Source: Oscillospiraceae bacterium (lineage in GTDB: Bacteria > Bacillota > Clostridia > Monoglobales > Monoglobaceae). Taken from it: a DNA stretch of 32,654 nucleotides. The position numbers and the translations under genes were made by a program. This document shows, piece after piece, positions 16,115-25,843 of this stretch (position 1 is its first letter; each line of letters begins with the position of its first letter). The notes beneath the pieces are model-generated. The model did no database searches. It saw only the letters and a list, made by a program, of their open reading frames with translations, and was not told the origin of the DNA. The stretch covers positions 1-32,654 of the forward strand of contig SVKC01000021.1 in the NCBI GenBank assembly GCA_015068655.1, written 5' to 3'.

Positions 16115-16990
16115 ATGCTGAAAAGTATGACAGGCTTCGGACGAGCTGAAAAAGCTGTTGATCAGTTTAACATAAAGGTTAATCTGAAATCGGTGAATCA
16201 CAGGTATCTTGACCTTGCGGTAAGAGTTCCGAAGTATTATTACTTTGTTGAAGACAAGATTCGTCAGGTTGCCTCGAAGTATATTTCCAGAGGAAAGATC
16301 GAGGTTTTTGTTTCGGTCGAACGCATTGAAGGCTCGGACAAAAGTATTACTCTTGACAAAGAGGTTGCAGGAAGTTATATCAATGCGCTGAAGGCCATGA
16401 GCGAGTTTGGACTTGAGGACGATGTGAAAATTTCCACCCTTGCGCAGTATCACGATATATTCAAAATTGAAACTGATGAAGCTGATGAGGAATACATTAC
16501 TGGTTTGATTACCGGAGTTTTTGAGGAAGCTGCCGAGGACTTTGTGAAAACAAGGGAGACCGAAGGCAAAAATATGGAAGCGGATATTTGTACGCATCTT
16601 GACAACCTTGAAAAAAATCTTCGTGCTGTTGAAGAAAGGTATCCTGAGATTGTTGCTGAATATCGTGCACGTCTTGAAAAGAAAATAAATGAAGTTCTTG
16701 CGGATGTGAATATTGAGGAAACAAGAATTATTACGGAAGCGGCAATTTTTGCGGAGCGTACCGACATAGGCGAGGAAACTGTGAGACTTCAAAGCCACAT
16801 AAACGAATTCCGCAAGGCTGTGAAAACAAGCCAGCCAATTGGAAAGAAGCTTGACTTTATGATTCAGGAAATGAACCGAGAAACAAACACAATGGGCTCA
16901 AAAGCCAATGATGTTGAGATTTCAAAGATAATTGTTGATATGAAGTCGGAAATAGAGAAAATAAGGGAACAGATTCAGAACATTGAATAG
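16115..16990 (+). CDS. YicC/YloC family endoribonuclease
   Basis: Protein of 291 aa of the YicC/YloC family, shown in other bacteria to be an endoribonuclease involved in RNA turnover. The N-terminal '[12 protein letters not shown]' is the family signature. The C-terminal DUF1732 region contains '[20 protein letters not shown]' and ends with '[20 protein letters not shown]', as usual. GGGAGGA six bases before the ATG at 16115 decides the start against an in-frame ATG at 16100, which would put that site inside the gene. It is the first gene of the housekeeping run and is followed 43 bases on by remA, the same order as yloC-remA-gmk-rpoZ in Bacillus. Confidence 0.93.
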   Translation: MLKSMTGFGRAEKAVDQFNIKVNLKSVNHRYLDLAVRVPKYYYFVEDKIRQVASKYISRGKIEVFVSVERIEGSDKSITLDKEVAGSYINALKAMSEFGLEDDVKISTLAQYHDIFKIETDEADEEYITGLITGVFEEAAEDFVKTRETEGKNMEADICTHLDNLEKNLRAVEERYPEIVAEYRARLEKKINEVLADVNIEETRIITEAAIFAERTDIGEETVRLQSHINEFRKAVKTSQPIGKKLDFMIQEMNRETNTMGSKANDVEISKIIVDMKSEIEKIREQIQNIE

Positions 16991-17033
16991 ATTCCTGAAT
17001 TTAAAGGCTCATCCGGGCGGAAAGGTGGATTTT

Positions 17034-17318
17034 ATGAAGCTTATAAACATTGGATTCGGAAATATAGTATCAGGTGACAGGGTTGTGGCAATTGTGAGTC
17101 CTGAGTCTGCACCCATAAAGCGAATCGTTCAGGAGGCAAGAGACAAAGGTCTTCTTATTGATGCATCCTGCGGACGACGTACCAGAGCTGTTATAATCAC
17201 GGACAGCGACCATATTATTCTTTCGGCAATCCAGACAGAAACAATTGCAGGACGTGCAGCTGTCAAGGAAGAAATTACGGACACCAAGGATGAAGGAGAG
17301 ATTGAGAATGAAGAATAA
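17034..17318 (+). CDS. remA: RemA family DNA-binding regulator (DUF370)
   Basis: Protein of 94 aa. RemA activates extracellular matrix genes and osmoprotection genes in Bacillus by binding clustered direct repeats as a ring-like oligomer. The match is strong from the start: '[20 protein letters not shown]', then SAPIKR, then the arginine-rich GRRTRAVI (47-54) implicated in DNA binding. The last 14 residues form an acidic tail ([13 protein letters not shown]) beyond the roughly 87-aa norm. GGAAAGGTGG precedes the ATG at 17034, which aligns with the family start; a longer frame from 16983 is not needed. The gmk start overlaps its end by 11 bases. Targets in this organism are unknown. Confidence 0.93.
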   Translation: MKLINIGFGNIVSGDRVVAIVSPESAPIKRIVQEARDKGLLIDASCGRRTRAVIITDSDHIILSAIQTETIAGRAAVKEEITDTKDEGEIENEE

Positions 17319-17883
17319 GGGCTTGCTGATTGTTCTGTCAGGTCCTTCAGGAGTAGGAAAGGGCACAATCTGTGAAAAGCTTGTAGGTGCGAGAGACGAT
17401 ATTTCCGTTTCGGTTTCTGTCACCACACGAAAGCCGAGAGTTATTGACAAGGAAGGCGTGACCTACTTTTTCAGATCAAGGTCTGAATTCGAAGAAATGA
17501 TAAAGGCGAACAAATTCCTTGAATGGGCTGAATATAGTGGAAATTATTACGGAACGCCTGTTGAGCTTATTGATGAAAAGCTTGAAAGAGGCGAGGATGT
17601 GATTCTTGAAATTGAGGTTCAGGGAGCACTGAAGGTTCTCGGAAAGAGAAAGGATGCTCTGTCGGTTTTTGTTGCACCTCCTGATGAGGAAGCTCTTTAT
17701 GCAAGGCTCAGAAATCGGGGAACCGAAACTGAGGAACAGATTGAAAAACGTATTAAGGCGGCAGAAGAAGAATTGAAACACAAGAATAAATATGATTACA
17801 TTGTTGTCAATGATGTTCTTGAGGATGCCGTTGTCGAGATAGAAAGAATTATAAAAAATGAGAAGGAGAAAGATGCAAAATGA
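17308..17883 (+). CDS. gmk: Guanylate kinase
   Basis: Enzyme of 191 aa converting GMP and ATP to GDP and ADP, essential for GTP supply and for recycling in stringent-response control. The P-loop [11 protein letters not shown] is near residues 9-19. The GMP-binding region '[20 protein letters not shown]' and '[15 protein letters not shown]' are textbook, as is '[13 protein letters not shown]'. The ATG at 17308 has AAGGAGAG about nine bases upstream and lies inside the end of remA. It overlaps rpoZ by four bases (ATGA), so remA, gmk and rpoZ are probably translationally coupled. Confidence 0.97.
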   Translation: MKNKGLLIVLSGPSGVGKGTICEKLVGARDDISVSVSVTTRKPRVIDKEGVTYFFRSRSEFEEMIKANKFLEWAEYSGNYYGTPVELIDEKLERGEDVILEIEVQGALKVLGKRKDALSVFVAPPDEEALYARLRNRGTETEEQIEKRIKAAEEELKHKNKYDYIVVNDVLEDAVVEIERIIKNEKEKDAK

Positions 17884-18170
17884 TGATTTATCCCCCTATT
17901 GCAGAACTTGTGGAAAAGACAGGAAGCAGATATGCTTTGGTAATTGAAGCCGCAAAGAGAACAAGACAGCTTGTTGATGGCGCGCCCAGACTTTCAGAGG
18001 TTGATACCTCAAAGGATGTTACTGTTGCGGTAAACGAAATCTATGAGGGCAAAATTGAGGCAATTGAGAAAATAAGAGTTGCTGATGTCGGCGGACTTGA
18101 TGAGCCTATTGATTTTGTTGTGGAAGAAACAGGGGCTGACGAAGAGGACACTCAGGAAGACCTTGCATAG
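17880..18170 (+). CDS. rpoZ: DNA-directed RNA polymerase omega subunit
   Basis: Small RNA polymerase subunit of 96 aa that helps assembly and stability by folding beta'. The family core 'IYPPIAELVEKTGSRYALVI' followed by 'EAAKRTRQL' is clear. The C-terminal tail is acidic and variable (EETGADEEDTQEDLA). The first ATG at 17880 overlaps the gmk stop; AAGGAG lies about 11 bases upstream. A second ATG immediately after is possible. A weak hairpin with a T-rich tail follows, before priA. In Bacillus coaBC lies at this point; it is absent here. Confidence 0.94.
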   Translation: MMIYPPIAELVEKTGSRYALVIEAAKRTRQLVDGAPRLSEVDTSKDVTVAVNEIYEGKIEAIEKIRVADVGGLDEPIDFVVEETGADEEDTQEDLA

Positions 18171-18186
18171 AAACGGAAATTTTTTG

Positions 18187-18219
18187 GGACTGCTCTTTTT
18201 GAAGTAGTCCTTTGTTTTT
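18187..18219 (+). terminator. Hairpin with T-rich tail between rpoZ and priA (terminator or attenuator)
   Basis: GGACTGCT (18187-18194) pairs with AGTAGTCC (one G-T pair) across an eight-base loop, followed by TTTGTTTTT. The stem is short, so partial read-through into priA is likely. Confidence 0.6.
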
Positions 18220-18248
18220 AAAGAGAAAAAGCTTGGAAAGAGAGAATT

Positions 18249-20486
18249 ATGGTTGCTCAGGTGGTTTTGAATAACAAGGAACAGAATATTGACAAGGTTT
18301 TTGATTATGCTGTTCCCGAAGGACTTTCGGGAAGAGTGTCTGTTGGTGTGCGTGTTTCTGTGCCTTTTGGTTGGGGGAACCGCCGTGTTGAAGGAATTGT
18401 AGTGAGTATTTCGGAAGCCAGTGAATACAAAAATCTCAAAGAAATTGCTGCAGTAATCGGGAATGTACCTGTGTGTGACCCTGAAATACTGGAGCTTTGT
18501 CTCTGGGTCAGCAGAAAGTATTTCTGTTCCCTTTATCAGGCGATAAAGCTGGCAACTCCGCCGGGAATGAGCTCGGGTGTTCGTGAAAAAAGCGTAAAAA
18601 CCGCAACCTTGAAGCTCGGAAGAGAAGCCGCCTTCGGTATTGCGGGGGTTCTTCGTGACAAGGGGGCTGTGGCTCAGGCAAAGATTCTGGAAGCACTTCT
18701 GATGTGTGAAACCTTGCCTTTTGCCAAGCTTGTCCGTGAAAAGGGCGGAACATATGATGCCATAAGAGCTTTGGAGAAAAAAGGGTATATTACCATTGAG
18801 ACAGAGCAGATTGAGAGAACGGTTTATGATGAGAAAAAGTATGAAAAAACTGTGGCTTACAAGCCGACCCCTGAACAAAAAACAGTAATCGAGCATCTCG
18901 AAAAGGTGATTGAAGAAGAAAAAAAAGAAAAAATTCTTTTGCGAGGCGTAACGGGAAGCGGAAAGACAGAGGTTTTTCTTCAGGCTATTGAAAAAGTAAT
19001 AGAAAAAGGCAAAAATGCCATAATGCTTGTTCCTGAAATATCCCTTACACCACAGATGGTACAGCGTTTTGTCTCACGCTTCGGCAACAAGGTTGCGGTT
19101 ATTCACAGTGCACTATCGAATGGCGAGCGTTTTGACCAGTGGAACAAAATCAGGAACGGAGAGGTTAAGGTCGTTGTCGGTGCACGGTCAGCAATTTTTG
19201 CACCATTCGGGAATATCGGCATTATAATTCTTGATGAGGAGCACGAAAACAGCTACAAGTCCGAAACAAGTCCGAGGTATCACGCTATTGATGTTGCAGA
19301 AAAGAGAGCGGAGCTTGAAAATTGCGTACTCCTTCTTGCGTCAGCAACGCCGTCTGTTTCGGAGTATTACAGAGCAAAAACGGGTGAGTATACTCTTTTT
19401 GAAATGACAAAGAGATATAATGAAGGAAAAATGCCTGAGGTTGATATAGTTGATATGCGCGGTGAGTTGTTCGGCAAGAAGAATATGTCTCCCATCAGCG
19501 AAAAGCTGCAATGTGAAATACAAAAGAATCTGGAAATTGGACAGAAAACTATTTTGTTCTTGAACAGACGAGGCTATTCCACCTTTGTTTCCTGCCGTGA
19601 GTGCGGTGAGGTGGTGAATTGCCCTGATTGCAGTATCGCAATGACTTATCACAAGGGAAAGGACTTGCTTTCCTGTCATTATTGCGGTTATACACAGCGA
19701 AATGTTACAGAGTGTCCGAGCTGCGGCTCGTCTTATGTGAAATATTTCGGGACGGGGACACAGAAAATTGAGGAGGAGCTTCTGCGGATTTTTCCATCTG
19801 CAAGAGTGCTCAGAATGGATACAGATACTACCTCCCAAAAGGGCGGTCATGAAAGAATTCTTGAAGAATTTTCAAAAGGCGGAGCGGACATACTGTTGGG
19901 AACACAGATGGTTACGAAGGGCTTGGATTTCCACGACGTAACGCTGGTTGGGGTTCTTGCGGCAGACACATCTCTTGCAGTTGATGATTTCAGAGCAAAT
20001 GAAAGGGGTTTTTCACTGTTCACTCAAGTTTGCGGCAGGGCAGGCAGAGGTGATATTGCAGGTCGTGCAGTTATCCAGACTTATCAGCCGCAGAACTCAA
20101 CCATACAGCTCGCGAGAAACCACGATTACACAGCTTTTTATGAAAATGAGATAATACAAAGAAAAAGGTTGAATTATCCGCCGTTTTGTGACATAATATA
20201 TATAATGGCGACAGGTGAGAATGAAGATGAAGTTAAAACTGTTGCAGAGGAAATGGGAAAACGCTTTGACAGCCTTATGAGAAAAGATAAAAATATCTTT
20301 TCAAAAGTCGGTCCTGCCCCTGCACCTATTGCAAAAATAAAAAACAGCTACAGATACCGCATCCTTTTGAAATGCAAGGATGCAAATGCGGCTCACGGAT
20401 TTTTGCGTGAGATTTATGAAGAGCATGAAAAGGGAAGGTCGGGAGTTTTCCTGACTATTGACATAAACCCCGTAAGTATGTATTAA
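18249..20486 (+). CDS. priA: Primosomal protein N' (replication restart helicase PriA)
   Basis: Helicase of 745 aa that recognises stalled forks and loads the replicative helicase. The N-terminal 3'-OH/fork-binding domain starts 'AQVVLNNKEQNIDKVFDYAV'. Superfamily 2 motifs follow: Walker A GVTGSGKTE, Walker B ILDEEHENSYK, and 'SATPS' (motif III). The zinc-binding insertion contains CRECGEVVNCPDC, then CHYCG and CPSCG, that is eight cysteines in four pairs. 'GTQMVTKGLDF' and 'QVCGRAGRG' are the later helicase motifs. A GAAAGAGAG site precedes the ATG. Length and all key residues are intact. Confidence 0.97.
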   Translation: MVAQVVLNNKEQNIDKVFDYAVPEGLSGRVSVGVRVSVPFGWGNRRVEGIVVSISEASEYKNLKEIAAVIGNVPVCDPEILELCLWVSRKYFCSLYQAIKLATPPGMSSGVREKSVKTATLKLGREAAFGIAGVLRDKGAVAQAKILEALLMCETLPFAKLVREKGGTYDAIRALEKKGYITIETEQIERTVYDEKKYEKTVAYKPTPEQKTVIEHLEKVIEEEKKEKILLRGVTGSGKTEVFLQAIEKVIEKGKNAIMLVPEISLTPQMVQRFVSRFGNKVAVIHSALSNGERFDQWNKIRNGEVKVVVGARSAIFAPFGNIGIIILDEEHENSYKSETSPRYHAIDVAEKRAELENCVLLLASATPSVSEYYRAKTGEYTLFEMTKRYNEGKMPEVDIVDMRGELFGKKNMSPISEKLQCEIQKNLEIGQKTILFLNRRGYSTFVSCRECGEVVNCPDCSIAMTYHKGKDLLSCHYCGYTQRNVTECPSCGSSYVKYFGTGTQKIEEELLRIFPSARVLRMDTDTTSQKGGHERILEEFSKGGADILLGTQMVTKGLDFHDVTLVGVLAADTSLAVDDFRANERGFSLFTQVCGRAGRGDIAGRAVIQTYQPQNSTIQLARNHDYTAFYENEIIQRKRLNYPPFCDIIYIMATGENEDEVKTVAEEMGKRFDSLMRKDKNIFSKVGPAPAPIAKIKNSYRYRILLKCKDANAAHGFLREIYEEHEKGRSGVFLTIDINPVSMY

Positions 20487-20516
20487 AAAGAACACAAGAA
20501 GAAAGGTTAGATTGTT

Positions 20517-20975
20517 ATGGCAATAAGAAATATAGTGAAGGTTGGAGACGATGTTCTCACAAAAAAATGTCGTCCTGTGGAAAAATTTGACGAAAGACTT
20601 AATGAGCTTGTAGAGGACTTGTTTGAAACTCTTTATGCTTCGGGTGGTGCGGGTCTTGCGGCACCTCAGGTGGGAGTTTTGAGGCGAGTTGCTGTTATTG
20701 ACATAGACGAAAACCCAATTGAGCTGGTTAACCCCGAAATAATAGAAGTGAGTGGGGAACAGACAGGTGCGGAAGGCTGTCTCAGCAATCCCGGAAAATA
20801 CGGAATTGTTACACGTCCTCAGTGCGTGAAATTGAAGGCTCAGGACCGTCACGGAGAGTGGCACGAATATTTGGGTACAGACCTTCTTGCGAGAGCTTTC
20901 TTGCATGAGACAGAGCATCTTGACGGAATGATGTTTATGAGACTGGTTGAGGAATGGGTCGAAGTTGAACAGTAG
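20517..20975 (+). CDS. def: Peptide deformylase
   Basis: Metalloenzyme of 152 aa that removes the N-formyl group from new proteins. All three motifs are present: GGAGLAAPQVG (43-53), EGCLS (86-90, metal ligand C88) and HETEH (130-134, ligands H130 and H134, catalytic E131). The last differs slightly from the usual H-E-x-D-H. It lies between priA and fmt, the enzyme that adds the formyl group, as in many bacteria. An AGAAAGG site is upstream of the ATG. Confidence 0.96.
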   Translation: MAIRNIVKVGDDVLTKKCRPVEKFDERLNELVEDLFETLYASGGAGLAAPQVGVLRRVAVIDIDENPIELVNPEIIEVSGEQTGAEGCLSNPGKYGIVTRPQCVKLKAQDRHGEWHEYLGTDLLARAFLHETEHLDGMMFMRLVEEWVEVEQ

Positions 20976-21002
20976 GAAGTGTAACGGTCAGGAGATGGAA
21001 AT

Positions 21003-21932
21003 ATGAGAATTTTGTTTATGGGTACACCGGATTTTGCAGTTCCGTGTTTGGAGGTACTTGTCAATTCAAAGCATAAGGTTGTTGGGGCTGTAACCCAGCC
21101 GGACAAGCCGGTGGGAAGAGGACACAAGCTTACGCCGCCGCCTGTAAAAAAGTGTGCGGTCGAAAAGGGAATTGATGTTTTTCAGCCTGAGACGTTAAAG
21201 AATTTTGCGTTCAGGGAGGAGCTTGAACGGCTTGCACCGGAGCTGATTATTGTTGTTGCATATGGGAAAATACTTCCCGAGTATATATTGAATTATCCAA
21301 AATATGGGTGCATAAACATTCATGCATCCCTTCTTCCAAAGTATCGTGGCGCAGGTCCAATACAGTGGTCTGTTGTGAACGGTGAGAAGAAGACGGGTAT
21401 CACATCTATGTTGATGGAAAAGGGTCTTGATACGGGCGATATGCTTTTGAAATGCGAAACGGAAATAGGCGAATACGAAACAGCCGACGAGCTTCACGAC
21501 AGGCTTATGGTTATGGGTGCAGAGCTTCTCGAAAAAACAGTGGAGTGTGTGGAAAACGGAACCTTGAAGCCTGAAAAACAGAATGATGATGAAGCAACAT
21601 ATGCACCGATGATTTCAAAAGAAACGGCAAAAATTGATTGGGAAAAGCCGTCAAAAGAAATTATCTGCCTGATTTGCGGAATGAATTCGTGGCCTGTTGC
21701 ACACACTGTTTATGAAGAAGAGCCTTTGAAAATATACAGAGCGACAGCAGGAAAAGCCGCAAAAGGAAAGGTGGGCGAAATTCTTTGTGCCGACGAGAAT
21801 GGCATTGAAATTCTCTGCGGTGACGGATGTACTGTTGTTGCCACGGAGGTTCAGTTCTCCGGCTCAAAGAGAATGAAGGTTCGGGATTACCTGAACGGTC
21901 ACAAAATAACCGTTGGTGAAATTCTGAGCTGA
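21003..21932 (+). CDS. fmt: Methionyl-tRNA formyltransferase
   Basis: Enzyme of 309 aa that formylates initiator Met-tRNA with 10-formyl-tetrahydrofolate. The N-terminal Rossmann domain begins 'MRILFMGTPDFAVPCLEVL'. Catalytic N105 and H107 are in CINIHASLLPKYRGAGPI, and D143 is in GLDTGDM. The C-terminal tRNA-binding domain (about 205-309) is complete, with 'FSGSKRMKVRDYLNGHK'. AGGAGATG precedes the ATG. It is 27 bases after def and 23 before the metallopeptidase gene. Confidence 0.97.
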   Translation: MRILFMGTPDFAVPCLEVLVNSKHKVVGAVTQPDKPVGRGHKLTPPPVKKCAVEKGIDVFQPETLKNFAFREELERLAPELIIVVAYGKILPEYILNYPKYGCINIHASLLPKYRGAGPIQWSVVNGEKKTGITSMLMEKGLDTGDMLLKCETEIGEYETADELHDRLMVMGAELLEKTVECVENGTLKPEKQNDDEATYAPMISKETAKIDWEKPSKEIICLICGMNSWPVAHTVYEEEPLKIYRATAGKAAKGKVGEILCADENGIEILCGDGCTVVATEVQFSGSKRMKVRDYLNGHKITVGEILS

Positions 21933-21955
21933 CAAAAAAGAAAGGAAGATTGAAA

Positions 21956-22663
21956 ATGTTTGGTCTCGGATATTTTTACGGAATTGATATGACATATATT
22001 ATTCTTGTAATGCCTGCTCTCATTTTTGCAATGTATGCACAGATGAAGGTTAATTCCACTTACGGCAAGTACAGTACAATAGGAAACCGACATGGTTATA
22101 CGGGGGCAGAGGTAGCAAGAAAAATACTTGATATGAATGGTCTTCAAAATGTAATTGTTGAGCGTGTGGCGGGAAAGCTGACCGACCATTATGACCCAAG
22201 AACGAATGTGGTGAGACTTTCGGATTCCACGTACGGAAGTACGTCGGTTGCGGCAATAGGTGTTGCAGCACACGAGGTGGGGCACGCAGTTCAGCATGCT
22301 CGCGGTTATGCTCCAATCAAGGTTCGGAATGCAATTGTTCCCGTGGTTCAGATTGCGTCCTATGCGGCGTGGCCGTTGGCGATTTTTGGCGTTATACTCA
22401 GCTTTGACAGCCTTGCAAATTTCGGCGTTATTCTTTTTGGGCTTGTGGTGCTTTTTCAGCTTATAACACTACCCGTTGAATTCAATGCATCCTCAAGGGC
22501 TGTGAAAACTCTTGACACCCACAATATTCTGGAGGGTGAGGAGCTGGCGGCATCCAAAAAGGTTCTTAGTGCGGCAGCTATGACTTATGTGGCATCGGCG
22601 GCTGTAGCAATTGCAAACCTTCTGAGACTTCTCAGCATAGTCGGAGGAAGACGGAGAGATTAG
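21956..22663 (+). CDS. Membrane zinc metallopeptidase (YugP family)
   Basis: Integral membrane protein of 235 aa with the neutral zinc metallopeptidase domain of YugP (Pfam Zn_peptidase_2). One transmembrane segment lies near 14-30 and two or three more in 125-170 and 205-228. The active-site motif H106-E-V-G-H110 is in AAHEVGHAVQHARGY. DHYDPRTNVVRLS upstream is a conserved part of this family. The substrate is unknown; membrane protein turnover is plausible. The ATG at 21956 has AAAGGAAG seven bases before it and is preferred over a TTG at 21950. It stands between fmt and rsmB, a placement I recall from other Clostridia but not Bacillus. Confidence 0.88.
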   Translation: MFGLGYFYGIDMTYIILVMPALIFAMYAQMKVNSTYGKYSTIGNRHGYTGAEVARKILDMNGLQNVIVERVAGKLTDHYDPRTNVVRLSDSTYGSTSVAAIGVAAHEVGHAVQHARGYAPIKVRNAIVPVVQIASYAAWPLAIFGVILSFDSLANFGVILFGLVVLFQLITLPVEFNASSRAVKTLDTHNILEGEELAASKKVLSAAAMTYVASAAVAIANLLRLLSIVGGRRRD

Positions 22664-22682
22664 GAAAGGTCGGAAGTGACTT

Positions 22683-23966
22683 ATGACCGCAAGAGAAACA
22701 GCGCTCAAAGCGCTTTATGATATAGAGGTGAACGGCACATATACAAACGCTGCTCTTTCAAAAGCTCTTGAAAACAAGAGTATGACAGGTGCAGACCGTG
22801 GTCTTGTTACAGAGATAATATACGGTGTTACGGCAAACAAAAGTGCTGTTGACTTTATTATTTCAAAGTATTCAAAGTTGAAACTGAAAAAAATGACACC
22901 ATGGGTTCTCAATATTCTCAGAATGGGTGTTTTTCAGTTATATTATATGGACAGAATTCCTGCAAGTGCGGCGTGCAATGAGGCGGTGAAGCTTGCAAAC
23001 AGATATTCCCACAGGTCGGGAGCGGGCTTTGTGAACGGCGTTTTGCGTGCTTTTTCCAGAGAGGCGGAAGATTTTGATTTTCCCAGAGGTAATTCTGCGT
23101 GTGAATATCTTTCATTGAAATACTCGTATCCGGAATGGCTGACAGAAAAATTAATCAATGAATACGGCGAAGCTTGCTGTGAATCAATTTTTGAGGAAAG
23201 CAGAAAGGCTCACGGAGTTTATATCAGGGTTAATACCTTGAAGAATACGGCTGATGAGCTGATGGAAATACTAAAAAAAGAAAGTATTGAGTGTGAGAAG
23301 ACAGAGGTAGAAAATTGCCTGCTTGTGAAAGGTCGCATCAGCGTTGAACAGTCTTTGGCGTATACGGAGGGGCGTTATTCTCTTCAAAATATTTCGTCTC
23401 AACGTGCTGTATGCACACTTTCACCTCAAAAGGGTGAAACGATTGTGGATATGTGTGCAGCACCTGGCGGAAAAAGCTGCGCTATGGCAGAACAAATGGA
23501 AAATGAGGGAAAAATTTTTTCCTTTGATATATTTGAACACAAGGTGAAGCTTATTGAAAAATCCGCAGAGAGACTTGGAATAGACATAATTTCGGCAAAG
23601 GTTTCAGACGGGACAAAACTGAATGATGAGCTTTTGGAATGTGCTGACCGTGTTCTTGCGGATGTTCCCTGTTCGGGCTTCGGAGTTTTACATAAAAAGC
23701 CTGACATAAAGTGGAAACGTTCTTTGGAGGATGTTCAGGAGCTTTGTGCTATTCAGCGTGAGATTCTGAATACTGCGGCACGTTATCTGAAAAAGGGAGG
23801 AACTCTGGTGTACAGCACCTGTACGATTCTGCCCGAGGAAAACCGTATGCAAAGAGAGTGGTTTCTTGACAACCACAAGGAATTCAGTCTTGTGGCAGAG
23901 GAACAGATTCTTACCGGTATGGACGGCGAAAGCGGTTTTTATATTTGCAAAATGTTGAAGGGATAA
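22683..23966 (+). CDS. rsmB: 16S rRNA (cytosine-967 C5)-methyltransferase RsmB
   Basis: Methyltransferase of 427 aa (Sun/Fmu) acting on C967 of 16S rRNA. Residues 1-135 are a NusB-like RNA-binding domain ('ARETALKALYDIEVNGTYTN'). The SAM-binding motif CAAPGGKS is at 258-265. The two catalytic cysteines are C330 in ADVPCSGFG (nucleophile region) and C380 in VYSTCTI. Length and motifs are complete. It is 19 bases after the metallopeptidase gene and nine before rlmN, another rRNA methyltransferase. Confidence 0.96.
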   Translation: MTARETALKALYDIEVNGTYTNAALSKALENKSMTGADRGLVTEIIYGVTANKSAVDFIISKYSKLKLKKMTPWVLNILRMGVFQLYYMDRIPASAACNEAVKLANRYSHRSGAGFVNGVLRAFSREAEDFDFPRGNSACEYLSLKYSYPEWLTEKLINEYGEACCESIFEESRKAHGVYIRVNTLKNTADELMEILKKESIECEKTEVENCLLVKGRISVEQSLAYTEGRYSLQNISSQRAVCTLSPQKGETIVDMCAAPGGKSCAMAEQMENEGKIFSFDIFEHKVKLIEKSAERLGIDIISAKVSDGTKLNDELLECADRVLADVPCSGFGVLHKKPDIKWKRSLEDVQELCAIQREILNTAARYLKKGGTLVYSTCTILPEENRMQREWFLDNHKEFSLVAEEQILTGMDGESGFYICKMLKG

Positions 23967-23975
23967 AGCTACGTT

Positions 23976-25013
23976 ATGAAAATTAATCTTATGGATTTTT
24001 CCTGCGAGGAGCTGAAAAAGCTTGCAACAGAGCTGGGACAGCCTGCATTTCGGGGGAAACAGCTTTATGAATGGATTTACAAGGGCGCAGAAAGCTTTGA
24101 CGATATGACAAATATCTCAAAGGAGTTCAGGCAGAAGCTTGATGAGATTGCTGTAATAGGAAATGCAAAAATATCTGAAAAATATGTTTCAAAGATTGAC
24201 GAAACACGCAAGTATCTGTTAGAATTAGATGATGGGAACTTTATTGAGTCGGTTCTGATGAAATATGAGTACGGCTACACAATCTGTGTTTCATCGCAGG
24301 TGGGCTGCAAAATGGGCTGCAGGTTCTGTGCATCTACTCTCAACGGCTGGAGCAGAAATCTGTCACCGGGAGAAATTCTTTCTCAGGTGCTTTGTGTGCA
24401 GAAGGATTTGGGACAGCGGATTTCGAATATTGTTATGATGGGTATAGGAGAGCCTCTTGATAACTTTGACAATGTTCTGAAGTTTGTTGAGCTGGTCAAT
24501 GCTCCGGGTGGGCTCAATATAGGACAAAGACATATTTCGATTTCAACCTGCGGTCTTGCGGATAAAATCAGGATTCTTGCCGAAAAAAATCTCCAGATAA
24601 CCCTTCTCATATCCCTTCACGCACCTGATGATGAGAGAAGATCGGGGATTATGCCCGTGAACAATCGATTCAATATAAGTGAGCTTATGTCAGCCTGTGA
24701 TTATTATATTGAAAAAAGCGGAAGAAGAATTTCTTTTGAGTATACACTTATTTCAGGCGTAAACGATAATCTTGAAGAAGCTGATGTTCTTGCGGGGCTG
24801 TTGCGGGGCAAGCTTTGTCACGTAAATCTCATTCCTGTCAACAAGGTGAAGGAAACAGGCTTTGACAAGAGCAGCCGAAAGAGAGTTGACGAATTCAGAA
24901 ACAGACTTGAAAAGCGAGGTATTTCTGCAACTGTCCGGCGTGAGATGGGTAGTGATATTAATGCGGCGTGCGGTCAGCTCAGAAACAGAAAATCAAATAT
25001 TCCGACGGAATGA
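23976..25013 (+). CDS. rlmN: Dual-specificity 23S rRNA A2503 / tRNA A37 C2-methyltransferase RlmN
   Basis: Radical SAM enzyme of 345 aa that methylates C2 of A2503 in 23S rRNA and A37 in some tRNAs. The iron-sulfur cluster cysteines are C111, C115 and C118 (CKMGCRFC). The methyl-carrying cysteine is probably C332 in NAACGQL near the C-terminus. 'GIGEPLDN' and '[12 protein letters not shown]' are further family motifs. The ribosome site is weak (GAAGGGA, well upstream of the ATG), so translation may depend on the preceding rsmB. It ends 56 bases before the phosphatase start. Confidence 0.97.
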   Translation: MKINLMDFSCEELKKLATELGQPAFRGKQLYEWIYKGAESFDDMTNISKEFRQKLDEIAVIGNAKISEKYVSKIDETRKYLLELDDGNFIESVLMKYEYGYTICVSSQVGCKMGCRFCASTLNGWSRNLSPGEILSQVLCVQKDLGQRISNIVMMGIGEPLDNFDNVLKFVELVNAPGGLNIGQRHISISTCGLADKIRILAEKNLQITLLISLHAPDDERRSGIMPVNNRFNISELMSACDYYIEKSGRRISFEYTLISGVNDNLEEADVLAGLLRGKLCHVNLIPVNKVKETGFDKSSRKRVDEFRNRLEKRGISATVRREMGSDINAACGQLRNRKSNIPTE

Positions 25014-25069
25014 AACTTTCGTCTTACATAAAAATGAACCCGATATCCGGGCAGAAAGGCTATGGTAAT

Positions 25070-25843
25070 ATGGTGGTAAAAGTATGCGGTATGACCGATA
25101 TAGGAAAGCGGCGTGAGCTGAATGAAGACAGCTTTGAAATACGTGGCTTTGAAAACGGCACACCCCTCGGTGTGTGTATTCTGGCAGACGGTATGGGCGG
25201 TCATAATGCAGGTGAGGTTGCCAGCAGTATGGCGGCAAAGGCTGTTGCTGATGAGCTGTGTGAGAGCTTTGATGAGGAAGACAGCAAAAAAATAATAAAA
25301 AATATGGCATCTGCAATTGACTATGCTAATGCAACGGTTTTTGAAAAATCCCTTTCAAGCCGTGAACACGCAGGAATGGGAACAACTCTTGTTGCGGCTT
25401 ATGTGAAGGATGCAAGTATTCGGTTTGCTAACATAGGTGACAGCCGGGCATATGTAGCCAACAATGAAAGCATATGCAAGATAACAGTTGATCATTCGGT
25501 AGTTGAGGAAATGGTTCAACGTGGAGCAATTACCCGTGAGGAAGCCAGAGTGCATCCTGACAAGAATATAATTACAAGGGCTTTGGGCACTGAAAACTAT
25601 GTGGATGCTGATTTTTATGATTACAGTGCTTCTGCCGGTGAAACGGTTGTTCTTTGCAGTGACGGACTTACGGAAACGGTGTCCGAAGAGGAAATCCGCG
25701 AAATTGTCACAGCTGATGAAGATGTATGTGAGATAGTAAAAAAACTTATTGACAAAGCTAATGAAAACGGCGGTTTGGACAACATAACGATTGTTGTAAT
25801 CCGTTTTGAAAAGGAGGAGAAATCAGATGACGCTGATAGGTAA
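25070..25843 (+). CDS. prpC: PP2C-family Ser/Thr protein phosphatase (PrpC/Stp)
   Basis: Metal-dependent phosphatase of 257 aa that reverses phosphorylation by the adjacent PASTA kinase. Metal ligands are in RRELNEDSF (D20) and LADGMGGHNAG (D40, G41). 'NIGDSRAYV', 'LCSDGLTE' and 'DNITIVVIRF' complete the PPM motif set. I place the start at 25070, giving a length close to the Bacillus PrpC, with AGAAAGG ten bases upstream; an in-frame ATG at 25034 is possible. The kinase start lies inside its 3' end (17-base overlap), so the two are coupled. Confidence 0.94.
   Translation: MVVKVCGMTDIGKRRELNEDSFEIRGFENGTPLGVCILADGMGGHNAGEVASSMAAKAVADELCESFDEEDSKKIIKNMASAIDYANATVFEKSLSSREHAGMGTTLVAAYVKDASIRFANIGDSRAYVANNESICKITVDHSVVEEMVQRGAITREEARVHPDKNIITRALGTENYVDADFYDYSASAGETVVLCSDGLTETVSEEEIREIVTADEDVCEIVKKLIDKANENGGLDNITIVVIRFEKEEKSDDADR

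Noticed and set aside
16034-16798. 254-aa antisense frame opposite the yicC gene
   Set aside because: It lies opposite a clear gene with intact family signatures and has no homology of its own that I recognise.
18009-18896. Long (295-aa) antisense open frame across rpoZ and priA
   Set aside because: It overlaps two certain genes on the other strand, has no ribosome site and is rich in Phe, Asn and Ser in a way expected of an antisense shadow.
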